From positions 29,907 to 93,906 of the forward strand of contig UXAT02000007.1 in NCBI GenBank assembly GCA_900609035.2: DNA of 64,000 bases, read 5' to 3'. The notes below the pieces were generated by a model. That model ran no database searches, was not told the DNA's origin, and saw nothing but the letters and a program-made list of their open reading frames with translations. Below are positions 52,571-61,700 of the stretch, piece after piece; position 1 is the stretch's first letter, and each line of letters starts with the position of its first letter. Origin of the DNA: Candidatus Defluviicoccus seviourii (lineage in GTDB: Bacteria > Pseudomonadota > Alphaproteobacteria > Rhodospirillales > Defluviicoccaceae). Both the position numbers and the translations under genes were made by a program.

Positions 52571-53068
52571 ATGCGGGAAGAGCAAGTCTTCGGAACGGGT
52601 GATTATGTCGTCTATCCGACCCACGGCGTCGGGAAGGTCATCGGCGTCGAGATGCGCGAGATTGCCGGTCAGGAGCTCGAACTGTTCGTTATCAGCTTTG
52701 ACCGCGATCGCATGACGCTGAGGGTGCCGGTCGGGAAGGCAGGCCATGCTGGGCTGCGTCGGCTCAGCACGCGCAAAGTGATGGAAACCGCCCTTGTTAA
52801 GCTGAAGGGCCGCGCGCGGATCAAGAAAACGATGTGGAGCCGGCGCGCTCAGGAGTACGAAGCGAAGATCAATTCCGGCGATCCGGTCTCCATTGCCGAG
52901 GTCGTGCGCGATCTTCACCCCAACGTCGGCCAGCCCGATCAGTCGTTTAGCGAGCGGCAGATCTACGAGGCGGCGTTCGACCGGCTGGCGTGCGAGTTTG
53001 CCGCGCTTGAAAGTATCGACAAGCAGTCGGCGACGGAGAAACTCGAGGAGATGCTGACGGCGGCCTGA
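52571..53068 (+). CDS. carD: CarD-family transcription regulator
   Basis: CarD binds the beta subunit of RNA polymerase and stabilises open promoter complexes. The 165 residues show an N-terminal RNAP-interacting domain (FGTGDYVVYPTHGVGKVIG) and a C-terminal helical DNA-binding domain with TMWSRRAQEYEAKINSGD and SFSERQIYEAAFDRLA. The length is normal for alphaproteobacteria. It stands on its own after a 336-bp gap, so it has its own promoter. Confidence 0.95.
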   Translation: MREEQVFGTGDYVVYPTHGVGKVIGVEMREIAGQELELFVISFDRDRMTLRVPVGKAGHAGLRRLSTRKVMETALVKLKGRARIKKTMWSRRAQEYEAKINSGDPVSIAEVVRDLHPNVGQPDQSFSERQIYEAAFDRLACEFAALESIDKQSATEKLEEMLTAA

Positions 53069-53108
53069 GAGTGACGGGAAGCTGAATGGCCGGCCGTTGG
53101 CGCTGACT

Positions 53109-53942
53109 ATGGTTGCGGGGGCGGGGGTACAGGGCGCGGATCTTGACGATGCCTTGTTCGCCCGCCTGCCAACCGGACGCATGACATGGGCGGTCGGTGC
53201 TGTTTTCGCCGACCGCCCCCGCCTTGCCGCGCTTCAGACCCGGCTCGCCGATCGGATCGCGCCGGCCGATAACCTCGTCTACCTCGGCAACATCCTGGGC
53301 GGCGGCCGCGACGTCCTTGGGACGCTGCGCGAACTGCTCTTGTTCCGGTGCCGGCTGCTGGCGGACCGCTGCGGCGACGACGCCGGCGCGATCGCGTTCG
53401 TGCGCGGCAGCCAGGAGCACATGTGGCTCAAGCTGCTGCAGCTGCATCTTGCTGCCCGGCCGCGTGAGGTGCTGGACTGGATGCTGGCCCAAGGCGTTGG
53501 CGCAACGCTGGAGGCCTACGGCGGGCGGGTGCCCGAAGCGGTGGTCGCCGCCAACGGCGGCTCGCTGGCGCTGTCCCGCTATGTCAGCCGTTTGCGCGTC
53601 GCAATGCAGGCGCATGACGGCCATCGGCAGCTTCTGAGCGCGCTCAAGCGGGCCGCCTACACGGCCGACAACGGCCTCTTGTTCGTGAGCGCCGGGCTCG
53701 ACCCGAACCTGCCGCCGGCCAGCCAGGACGATAACTTCTGGTGGAATGATGCCGGCTTCTCCAGGCTCGATTCTCCCTACGCCGGCTTCGCGCGGGTCGT
53801 CCGCGGGTTCGACGGCAGCCATCGCGGCGTCAACGAAACGCCGGTCGCGGTAACGCTGGACGGCGGCTGCGGCTTCGGCGGCCAGCTTGTCGCCGGCGCC
53901 TTTGATGCAAGCGGCGCTCTTGTCGATCGCATCGAAGTCTGA
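53109..53942 (+). CDS. Calcineurin-like phosphoesterase homologue lacking metal ligands
   Basis: This 277-residue protein has the order of landmarks of the Ser/Thr phosphatase (PPP-like) metallophosphatases, but every metal-binding motif is changed. GD-x-HG is replaced by GAVFA, the GD-x2-DRG motif reads GNILGGG, GNHE reads GSQE, and the VHAG that precedes LDP reads VSAG. The surrounding hydrophobic strands (DNLVYLG, LLFVSAGLDP, DDNFWW) are preserved. It is therefore probably a non-catalytic pseudoenzyme. The start is uncertain: ATG 53109 without a clear ribosome binding site, or TTG 53097. It lies between carD and the SLOG gene. Confidence 0.75.
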   Translation: MVAGAGVQGADLDDALFARLPTGRMTWAVGAVFADRPRLAALQTRLADRIAPADNLVYLGNILGGGRDVLGTLRELLLFRCRLLADRCGDDAGAIAFVRGSQEHMWLKLLQLHLAARPREVLDWMLAQGVGATLEAYGGRVPEAVVAANGGSLALSRYVSRLRVAMQAHDGHRQLLSALKRAAYTADNGLLFVSAGLDPNLPPASQDDNFWWNDAGFSRLDSPYAGFARVVRGFDGSHRGVNETPVAVTLDGGCGFGGQLVAGAFDASGALVDRIEV

Positions 53943-53956
53943 GTGCCCGCCCGGCA

Positions 53957-54418
53957 ATGCCAGTCCTGAAGATCGTTTCCGGCGCCCAGACCGGGGTCGA
54001 CCGGGCCGCCCTTGATGTCGCTCTCGACCTCGGGTTTGCCTGCGGAGGTTGGGTCCCGCGTGGCCGGCTGGCAGAGGACGGCCGCGTACCGCATCGCTAC
54101 CCGGTGCGCGAGATCCCAAGCCGTGGTTATGCCCAGCGCACGGTCCGCAACGTCCGCGACTCCGACGCAACGCTGATCCTCACTCGCGGCAGCCCGACCG
54201 GCGGCACTGCACTCACCCTTCGCACCGCCGAAGAGCTGGGCCGGCCGTGCCTCGTCGCCGATCTCGCCGCGGATGCCTCTCCGTCAACGGTGCAGGCCTG
54301 GCTGCGCGAACGGCGGGTTCGGGTCTTGAACGTCGCCGGGCCACGGGAGAGCAGCGCGCCCGGCATCCATGAGGAGGCAGCGGCGTTTCTCCGCGTGTTG
54401 CTCACGCTTCCTGCTTGA
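53957..54418 (+). CDS. Putative molybdenum-cofactor carrier / SLOG-domain protein
   Basis: This 153-residue Rossmann-like protein of the MoCo-carrier (SLOG/YpsA-related) family has a nucleotide-binding SGAQTGVDRAALD near residues 8-20 and a RGSPTGGTALT loop near the middle. Family members bind a nucleotide or cofactor. A molybdenum cofactor role is by family name only. It starts 14 bases after the preceding gene and converges with cobT, with three bases between their stop codons. Confidence 0.83.
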   Translation: MPVLKIVSGAQTGVDRAALDVALDLGFACGGWVPRGRLAEDGRVPHRYPVREIPSRGYAQRTVRNVRDSDATLILTRGSPTGGTALTLRTAEELGRPCLVADLAADASPSTVQAWLRERRVRVLNVAGPRESSAPGIHEEAAAFLRVLLTLPA

Positions 54419-54421
54419 AGG

Positions 54422-55525
54422 TTACGCGCCGGGGCTGTGTCCCGAGACGCCGGCTTCGCTGAAGCTCGCCATGCCGGTATGGCACGCGAGCGCAGCCCGT
54501 ACCAACCCGACCGCGAGCACTGCACCACTTGCCTCGCCCAGCCGTAGATCAAGGTCGAGCAGCGGTGTGAGCTTGAGACGCGCCAACAGGAGGCGGTGCC
54601 CCGGCTCCGCCGAGACGTGCGCGGCCTGGCAGTGGGCAAGCGCGTCGGCGCGCACCGCGGCAAGTGTGGCTGCGGCCGCACCGACGACGTAGCCATCCAG
54701 AAGCACCGGCACCCGCTTGAGCCGCGCCGCCAGCACCGCGCCGGCAAGTGCCGCCAGCTCACGGCCGCCCAGCCGGCGCAGGAGATCAAGCCCGTCAGTC
54801 GCCTGGTCGCCGTGCCGGCGGACGGCGCGGGCAACCACGGCACGCTTGCGCTCCAGGGCTGCACCGTCGACGCCGGTTCCGCGCCCGGTCCATGCCGCAG
54901 CCACACCGCCGAACAGCGCCAGCGCCAGGGCGGCGGCGGCGGTGGTGTTGCCGATGCCCATCTCGCCGAGGCAAATGAGATCGCAGCCCCCCTCAACCGC
55001 GGCCATGCCAATCTGCAGTGCCTCGACGAAAGCGTCCTCGTCCATCGCCGCGGCGGCGGTAAAATCGCGGGTCGGCTGATCGAGGGCGATCGGCCGCACC
55101 GTCAGCTCGACGCCGAAGCGCGCACAAAGCTGGTTAACGGCCGCACCACCGGCAGAGAAGTTGGCAACCATCTGCTTTGTCACGGCGGCCGGATAGGCGG
55201 AAACGCCGGCCGCAGCGATGCCGTGATTGCCGGCGAAGACGAGCGCGCACACGCGATCGAGGGACGGGCGCGGCCGGCCCTGCCAGCGGGCGAGCCAGGC
55301 GGTCAGGTCCTCCAGCCGCCCGAGTGCGCCGGTCGGTTTGGTCAGGACGGCTTCGCGGGCGGCAACGGCCGCAGCGGCCGCCTCGTCCGCTGCCGGCAAA
55401 CTGGCCAGGAGCGCGCGGACGTCATCAAGCGATCGCGGCAGCGGTTGCTCACGGGTCGGATCGTAGGCCAAGATTGCGTCCCCTGCGGCTTGTCCTGTAT
55501 GCACATGCGGCGGTGAGGGCTGCAA
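54422..55525 (-). CDS. cobT: Nicotinate-nucleotide:dimethylbenzimidazole phosphoribosyltransferase
   Basis: This enzyme makes alpha-ribazole phosphate for the lower ligand of cobalamin (CobT in Salmonella naming, CobU in Pseudomonas denitrificans). It is 367 residues long. Diagnostic motifs are KPTGALGRLE, FAGNHGIAAAGVSAYP, the catalytic-loop GEMGIGNTTAAAAL and GGRELAALAGAVLAA. The start is a TTG with GGTGAGG before it, and a GTG at 55504 is an alternative. It diverges from the cobS operon with 42 bases between, so both promoters are compressed there. Confidence 0.93.
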   Translation of the reverse strand: MQPSPPHVHTGQAAGDAILAYDPTREQPLPRSLDDVRALLASLPAADEAAAAAVAAREAVLTKPTGALGRLEDLTAWLARWQGRPRPSLDRVCALVFAGNHGIAAAGVSAYPAAVTKQMVANFSAGGAAVNQLCARFGVELTVRPIALDQPTRDFTAAAAMDEDAFVEALQIGMAAVEGGCDLICLGEMGIGNTTAAAALALALFGGVAAAWTGRGTGVDGAALERKRAVVARAVRRHGDQATDGLDLLRRLGGRELAALAGAVLAARLKRVPVLLDGYVVGAAAATLAAVRADALAHCQAAHVSAEPGHRLLLARLKLTPLLDLDLRLGEASGAVLAVGLVRAALACHTGMASFSEAGVSGHSPGA

Positions 55526-55567
55526 GCCTCACCGTCCCTTCGAGCATACTGCCGCGAGCGAGCTGAG

Positions 55568-56392
55568 ATGCACATCGATTTTACCGGCGCCTCGCATCTG
55601 ATCGACCGCTGCTGGCGTGATTTGCGCGTCGCGACTGCCTTCCTCACCCGGCTCCCGGTGCAGCCGCCGCTGTTGCCGGCCAACGACGACACGGTGGCAG
55701 GCGAGCAGGCGGACAAGCCGGCTGACTATCTGGCGGGTGCGACAGCGATGTTCCCGGTGGTAGGCTTCGTGATCGGTGCGGTCGGCGCACTTGTCCTTGC
55801 CATCACGCATGCGATCGGCCTGCATCCGATCGCATCCGCACTCCTCGCCGTTGCCGCCATGGCGATCCTGACCGGCGGCCTGCACGAGGACGGCCTCGCC
55901 GATTTTGTCGACGGCCTGGGTGGCGGCACGCGGGTAGAAGAGCGCCTGAACATCATGCGCGACAGTCGCATCGGCGCCTTCGGAACGCTGGCACTCATCA
56001 TCGATGTCGAACTCAGGGCGACCTTCATCAGCCAGCTGGCCTCGCTCCAGCTCGCGGTGGCGGCGGTGATTGTCGCAGCGCTGGCGTCGCGCGCCGTTAT
56101 TCCAGCCGTGATGCGCTGGACGCCGCCCGCCCGCAGCGACGGGTTCGCGTTTGGCGCCGGCCGGCCGCAGCCGACCGAGCTCACGATCGCGCTCGCGCTC
56201 ACGCTGGTCGCGTTGTTCCTGACGTTCTCGATCGTCGGTGCCGTGGCGGCGCTTCTGGCAGGAGCGGCCGGTGCTGCGGTGGTCGCCTTGATCGCCCGCA
56301 AACGGCTGGGTGGACATACCGGCGATGTGCTGGGCGCTGCCCAGCAAGTGTCTGAGGTCTTGATCCTGGCGGCGATCGCGGCCGCTGAATGA
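55568..56392 (+). CDS. cobS: Adenosylcobinamide-GDP ribazoletransferase (cobalamin synthase)
   Basis: CobS (CobV) joins adenosylcobinamide-GDP and alpha-ribazole in the inner membrane. It has 274 residues with several membrane helices, the FLTRLPV N-terminal motif and the metal-binding DGLADFVDGLGGG. RLNIMRDSRIGAFG follows, as in all CobS proteins. The stop overlaps the start of the next gene by four bases (ATGA). Confidence 0.93.
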   Translation: MHIDFTGASHLIDRCWRDLRVATAFLTRLPVQPPLLPANDDTVAGEQADKPADYLAGATAMFPVVGFVIGAVGALVLAITHAIGLHPIASALLAVAAMAILTGGLHEDGLADFVDGLGGGTRVEERLNIMRDSRIGAFGTLALIIDVELRATFISQLASLQLAVAAVIVAALASRAVIPAVMRWTPPARSDGFAFGAGRPQPTELTIALALTLVALFLTFSIVGAVAALLAGAAGAAVVALIARKRLGGHTGDVLGAAQQVSEVLILAAIAAAE

Positions 56393-57060
56393 CGGTCGTG
56401 CCGAAGCGCTGGTGGTGGGTGCGCCACGCCCCCGTCGCGGGCGCCGACGGGCGCCTCTATGGCCAGTTGGACGTAGCCTGCGAGACCGGCGATGGCGATG
56501 CCTTTCGTGCACTCGCTGCCGGACTGCCACGGGAGGCGGCTTGGTTCGTCAGCCCCTTGCGGCGCACGCAGCAGACGCTGGCCGCGATCGGTGCGCAGCG
56601 CGCTTTGCCCGTGCCGACGGCGCGTATCGAACCTGCCTTCGCGGAGCAGCACTTCGGCCGCTGGCAGGGGCGGAGCTGGCCGGAAATGCAGGCCGCCGAT
56701 CCCGCCCTCTACGAGGCATTCTGGCGCAATCCGACCCGCACCGCGCCACCGGGGGGCGAGAGCTTTCTCGCCCAGATGCGCCGCACTGAGCGCGCCATCA
56801 CCCGGCTGTCTGCGACAACCGCGGAGACCGACCTTGTCTGCGTCGCCCATGCCGGGACGATCCGCAGTGCCGTCGCGCTGGCGCTGAACCTGACGCCGGA
56901 GACGGCACTCGCGCTCGTGATCGACAACCTCTCGATCACCCGGCTTGAGTTCGTCGAGGATGGCTTGTTGCACAGCCACGGCGGTAGCTGGCGGGTGCGG
57001 ACCGTCAACCAGCCCGGCCGCTGCCTTGCCGACTGGTCATCGGCGAGACCGGCGTGCTAG
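56389..57060 (+). CDS. cobC: Histidine phosphatase, probable alpha-ribazole phosphatase
   Basis: This 223-residue phosphoglycerate-mutase-like phosphatase has a catalytic RHA at the start (VRHAPVAG), an Arg pair (SPLRRTQQT), a Glu-containing EQHFGRWQG and the second His in CVAHAGTIR. In this position it likely removes phosphate from alpha-ribazole phosphate or adenosylcobalamin phosphate (CobC role). The RHG to RHA change is common in this subgroup. It is translationally coupled to cobS. Confidence 0.82.
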   Translation: MTVVPKRWWWVRHAPVAGADGRLYGQLDVACETGDGDAFRALAAGLPREAAWFVSPLRRTQQTLAAIGAQRALPVPTARIEPAFAEQHFGRWQGRSWPEMQAADPALYEAFWRNPTRTAPPGGESFLAQMRRTERAITRLSATTAETDLVCVAHAGTIRSAVALALNLTPETALALVIDNLSITRLEFVEDGLLHSHGGSWRVRTVNQPGRCLADWSSARPAC

Positions 57061-57115
57061 GGTCCGCGCAAGGGCGCTCCTTGCGCTTTTCAACAACACG
57101 AACGCGACCGGGATC

Positions 57116-57670
57116 ATGCTGACCGAGCTGCCGCCTGTGCTGCGACCTGCCGTGACGCTTGTCCTGGGCGGTGCCCGCTCCGGCAAGAGCGCCTACGCGG
57201 AAGCTCTGGTTGCAGGTTCGTCATCGGCGCTCTACCTCGCGACGGCGGAAGCGCACGATGCCGAGATGGCCGAGCGCATCCGCCGCCATCGCGAGCGGCG
57301 CGGGCCGCGCTGGGTGACGGTGGAAGAGCCAATCGCGCTCGTGCCGGCGCTGAAGCAGCACGCGCGGCCCGATCGGCCGGTCGTGGTCGATTGCCTGACG
57401 CTCTGGCTCAGCAATCTGATGGCCGCCGGCCGCGACGTCGCTGAGGAAACCGCGTGCCTGGTCGAAAGCCTGCCGGCTCTGGCCGGGCCGGTCGTGCTGG
57501 TCGCGAATGAGGTCGGCCTCGGCATTGTTCCCGGCACACCGCTGGGCCGCGATTTCCGCGACCACGCCGGGCGGCTGAACCAGGTGGTGGCGACCGTCGC
57601 GGACCGGGTTGTTTTCGTCGTCGCGGCACTGCCGCTGGTGCTCAAGGATACGGCTGCACACGTCTCATGA
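57116..57670 (+). CDS. cobU: Adenosylcobinamide kinase / guanylyltransferase
   Basis: This 184-residue bifunctional enzyme (CobU, or CobP in P. denitrificans) phosphorylates and guanylylates adenosylcobinamide. It has P-loop LGGARSGKS, a YLATAEAHDAEM stretch with the RIRRHRERRG helix, DCLTLWLSNL and VANEVGLGIVPGTPLGRDFRD. The ATG at 57116 is the natural start. The longer frame from 56945 overlaps cobC. The stop overlaps cobW by four bases. Confidence 0.93.
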   Translation: MLTELPPVLRPAVTLVLGGARSGKSAYAEALVAGSSSALYLATAEAHDAEMAERIRRHRERRGPRWVTVEEPIALVPALKQHARPDRPVVVDCLTLWLSNLMAAGRDVAEETACLVESLPALAGPVVLVANEVGLGIVPGTPLGRDFRDHAGRLNQVVATVADRVVFVVAALPLVLKDTAAHVS

Positions 57671-58713
57671 AGATCCCCGCCACAGTCATTACCGGCTTCC
57701 TCGGTGCCGGCAAGACCACCCTCATCCGCCACCTGCTCGCCAACGCCAATGGCGCTCGCTTGGCGCTTGTCATCAACGAGTTCGGCACGCTCGGCATCGA
57801 TCGCGACATCCTGGAGGGATGCGGGATCACCGGCTGCGGCGACAGCGAGATCGTCGAACTTGCCAACGGCTGCCTGTGCTGCACGGTTGCGGACGAGTTC
57901 CTGCCGACCATGGCGCGGCTCATCGAGCGGGCCGACCCGCCGGATCATATCGTCATCGAGACTTCCGGCTTGGCGCTGCCGAAGCCGCTGGTGAAGGCCT
58001 TCCAGTGGCCGGACATCCGCTCCAAGGTGACGGTCGACGGCGTGCTGGCGGTGATCGACGCGCACGCGGTGGCGGAAGGCCGCTTCGCCGATGACGCCGA
58101 GGCGATCGCAGCCGAGGCCGATGCCGATCCGGCCATCGTTCACGACGCACCGTTGAAGGAGCTGTTCGAAGATCAGCTCATGTGCGCCGATCTGGTCGTC
58201 CTCAACAAGACCGACGGCATTACGGCTGAAGCGCTTGCGGCAGTGCGCGCCAGCGTCGAAGCCGTGGCGCGGCCTGCGACCAAGGTGATCGCGACGGCGT
58301 TCGGTGCCCTTGACCCTGGGGTGGCGCTGGGTCTCGGTGCGGCAGCCGAAGCGGATCTCGCCGGCCGCCGTTCCAACCACGACGCTGAAGGGGCGGAGCA
58401 CGATCATGACGACTTCACCAGCTTCATCGTCGAGGCCGGACCGGTCGCAGACCCCGAGGCCTTTGCGGCAACGCTGGCGGCGGTGATCGCGCGCCACGAT
58501 GTCCTGCGCGTGAAGGGCTTTCTCGACGTGCCGGAGCGGCCGATGCGCTGTGTGCTGCAGGCCGTCGGCAGCCGGATGGACCGCTACTATGACCGGCCGT
58601 GGCGGCCGAGCGAGACGCGCGCGAGCCGCCTTGTCATCATCGCCGCGAGCGATGTCGACCGGGCAGCCGTGCTTGCCGACCTCGGCTGCGCAGCGGACGC
58701 CGAAGGCCGCTAG
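57667..58713 (+). CDS. cobW: CobW-family GTPase, cobalamin/zinc metallochaperone type
   Basis: This 348-residue G3E GTPase has Walker A GFLGAGKTT near the N-terminus, the metal-binding GCLCC motif, ETSGLALP and NKTD. It also has a His/Asp-rich loop (HDAEGAEHDHDD) before the C-terminal domain. It probably delivers cobalt to the CobN chelatase encoded 9 bases downstream. The cobU-cobW-cobN order supports cobalamin rather than zinc work. Confidence 0.92.
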   Translation: MKIPATVITGFLGAGKTTLIRHLLANANGARLALVINEFGTLGIDRDILEGCGITGCGDSEIVELANGCLCCTVADEFLPTMARLIERADPPDHIVIETSGLALPKPLVKAFQWPDIRSKVTVDGVLAVIDAHAVAEGRFADDAEAIAAEADADPAIVHDAPLKELFEDQLMCADLVVLNKTDGITAEALAAVRASVEAVARPATKVIATAFGALDPGVALGLGAAAEADLAGRRSNHDAEGAEHDHDDFTSFIVEAGPVADPEAFAATLAAVIARHDVLRVKGFLDVPERPMRCVLQAVGSRMDRYYDRPWRPSETRASRLVIIAASDVDRAAVLADLGCAADAEGR

Positions 58714-58722
58714 CGGGCATCC

Positions 58723-61700
58723 ATGCACCTCCTTGCCGCCAAGCCGGGGGCTATTGCGGACGGCGGCCAAGCGGTCGACCTCAAGCAGAGCCCGGCCGAT
58801 ATCGTCGTGCTTTCGGCCGCAGACAGCGAGCTTGCCTGCGTCGCCGCGGCGCACGCACGGATCACCGAGGCAGGCTTCCCAAGCTTGAGGCTTGCGAGCC
58901 TGTTGGCGCTTGGCCATCCACTGTCGGTCGATCTCTATCTCGAAAAGACGCTGAGCCAGGCACGGCTGATCGTCGTGCGCGTGCTCGGCGGCTATCCCTA
59001 CTGGTCGTACGGCATCGAGCAGGTGGCGCGGGCGTGCGCAGAGCGGGGGATCGGCCTTGCCGTGCTGGCGGGCGACGACCAGCCGGATCCGGAACTCGCA
59101 AGCTTCTCGACGCTGCCCACGGAGGCCTGCCATCGGCTGTGGCAGTACCTCGTCCATGGCGGCATTGGCAACGCGGTCGAGTTCCTCCGCTACGCCGCGA
59201 CCTTGACGGGGCACGGCGGCGCTTGGTTGGAGCCGCGCCCCTTGCTGCGCGCCGGCCTCTACTGGCCAGGCCGCGAACAGGCGACGCTGGCCGACATCCG
59301 CAGCGCGTGGCCCGAGCCGGCGCGGCCGGTGGCGGCGGTGGTGTTCTATCGGGCGCTGGTTCAGTCCGGCAACCTCAAGGCCATCGATGCCCTGATCACG
59401 GCACTCATGGCAGAGGGCCTGAACCCGCTGCCGGTGTTCGCGTCAAGCCTCAAGGATGCGGTCGCGGCGGCGACGATCGAGCGCCTGTTCAGCGAGGCGC
59501 AGCCGGCGATCGTCCTCAACGGCACCGGTTTCGCCGTCTCCACTCCGTCGGCCGGCGCGCCGGCGCCGGTGTTTCCGGGCTGCGACGGGGTCGTCCTGCA
59601 GGTGATCTTCGCGGGCTCCGACGAGGCGCAGTGGCGCGACGGCAGCCAAGGCTTAAGTGCCCGCGATATCGCCATGAACGTCGCCTTGCCCGAGGTCGAC
59701 GGCCGGGTGATCAGCCGCGCCGTCTCGTTCAAAGGTGCGGCCCGCCACGACCGCGCGACCGAGACGACGATCGTCGGCTACGAGCCGGTCGCGGACCGTA
59801 TCGCCTTCGTCGCCCGGCTGGCGGCGGCCTGGGTCGTGCTCAAGACCACGCAGGCGGCTGAGCGCCGGATCGCGCTCGTGCTTGCCAATTACCCGAACCG
59901 CGATGGCCGGCTTGGCAACGGCGTCGGCCTCGATACGCCTGCGAGCGCCGTGGTCATCCTCAATGCGTTGCGCGCGGCCGGCTATGCCGTCGCGGACGTA
60001 CCGGCGGACGGCAATGCGCTGGTTGAGCGTTTGAGCGCCGGGCCGACCAACGACTGGCGAAGGCTCGGTGAGCGGACCATCCGCGAGACGCTGTCGCTTT
60101 CGGACTACCGCGCCTTCTTCGCCGGGCTGCCTTCGGATGTACAGGCGCGCGTCAACGAGCGCTGGGGCGCGCCTGAGAACGATCCGTTCTTCATTGCGGG
60201 CACGTCTGTCGGTGCCGAAGGTGGCTTCGCGCTGGCCGTTGTCCGCTTCGGGTCGGTTGCGCTGGGCCTGCAGCCGGCGCGCGGCTACAACATCGATCCG
60301 CAGGCGAGCTACCACGATCCCGACCTGGTGCCGCCGCACAACTACTTCGCATTCTACGCCTGGATTCGCCGCCAGTTCGGGGCGCATGCGGTGGTCCACC
60401 TTGGCAAGCACGGCAATCTCGAATGGCTGCCGGGCAAGGCGGTCGCGCTATCGGAACGCTGCTTCCCGGAAGCCGTGCTGGGGCCGCTGCCGAACCTTTA
60501 CCCCTTCATCGTCAACGATCCCGGCGAGGGGACGCAGGCGAAACGGCGCGCGCAGGCGGTCATCATCGATCACCTGACGCCGCCTTTGACGCGGGCGGAA
60601 AGCTACGGCCCGTTGCGCAATCTGGAGCAGCTTGTCGATGAGTATTACGAGGCTTCCGGCACCGATCCCCGCCGGCTGAAGGTGCTGGCGGACGAGATCT
60701 TGTCGCTGAGCCAGTCGATCGGCCTCGATCGCGAGTGCGGCATCGCCCCAGTCGACGGCACCGATGACGCGCTCGCCAAGCTCGATCGCTACCTGTGCGA
60801 GCTCAAAGAGCTGCAGATCCGCGACGGACTGCATGTATTCGGCGTCTCGCCGACGGGGCCGATGCTGGCCGACCTGCTGGTGGCGCTTGCCCGTGTCCCG
60901 CGCGGCAGTGGCGCTGGCGGTGATGCCTCGCTCCTGCGGGCGCTCGCCGCCGATCTCGGCTTGGGCTTCGATCCGCTCGATGCCGATCTCGCGCGCGTTT
61001 GGGAGGGACCGCGACCAGTGGCGCTCGGCGGTTCGGATGCCTGGCGAACGGTAGGCGATACGGTGGAGCGGCTCGAAGCGCTGGCGGTGAAGCTGGTTGC
61101 GGGCGACGTGGAGGTGCCTGCCGGCTGGACGGCGACGGCTTCCGTGCTCGCTGAGATCGAAACCCGCATCCGCCCCGCCGTGGACGCCTGCTCGGGGCGT
61201 GAGCTTGCGGGCCTCTTGACCGGTCTCGATGGCCGCTTCGTGCCGCCGGGGCCGTCCGGTGCGCCGACGCGCGGCCGGCCCGACGTGCTGCCGACGGGGC
61301 GCAACTTCTATTCCGTCGATACGCGCACGGTACCGACGCCAGCCGCCTGGACGCTCGGGTGGAAGTCGGCCGCGCTCCTGATCGAGCGCTATGTGCAGGA
61401 CAACGGCGACTGGCCGCAGCGACTCGCGATCTCGGCCTGGGGCACCAGCAACATGCGCACTGGCGGCGACGATATCGCCCAGGCGCTGGCGCTGCTCGGT
61501 GTTCGGCCGACCTGGGATGCCGGCTCGCGCCGGGTCAACGGCTTCGAGGTCCTGCCTTTGAGCGTGCTCGACCGGCCGCGCGTCGACGTTACCTTGCGGA
61601 TCTCCGGCTTCTTCCGCGATGCCTTTCCCGGCTTGATCGATCTGTTCGACTCGGCCGTGCGCGCTGTCGCTGCCCTCGATGAGCCGGCCCAGCACAACCC

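Noticed and set aside
55526..55567. Cobalamin riboswitch before the cob operon
   Set aside because: The gap is 42 bases, far too short for the aptamer, and no B12-box-like sequence was seen there.
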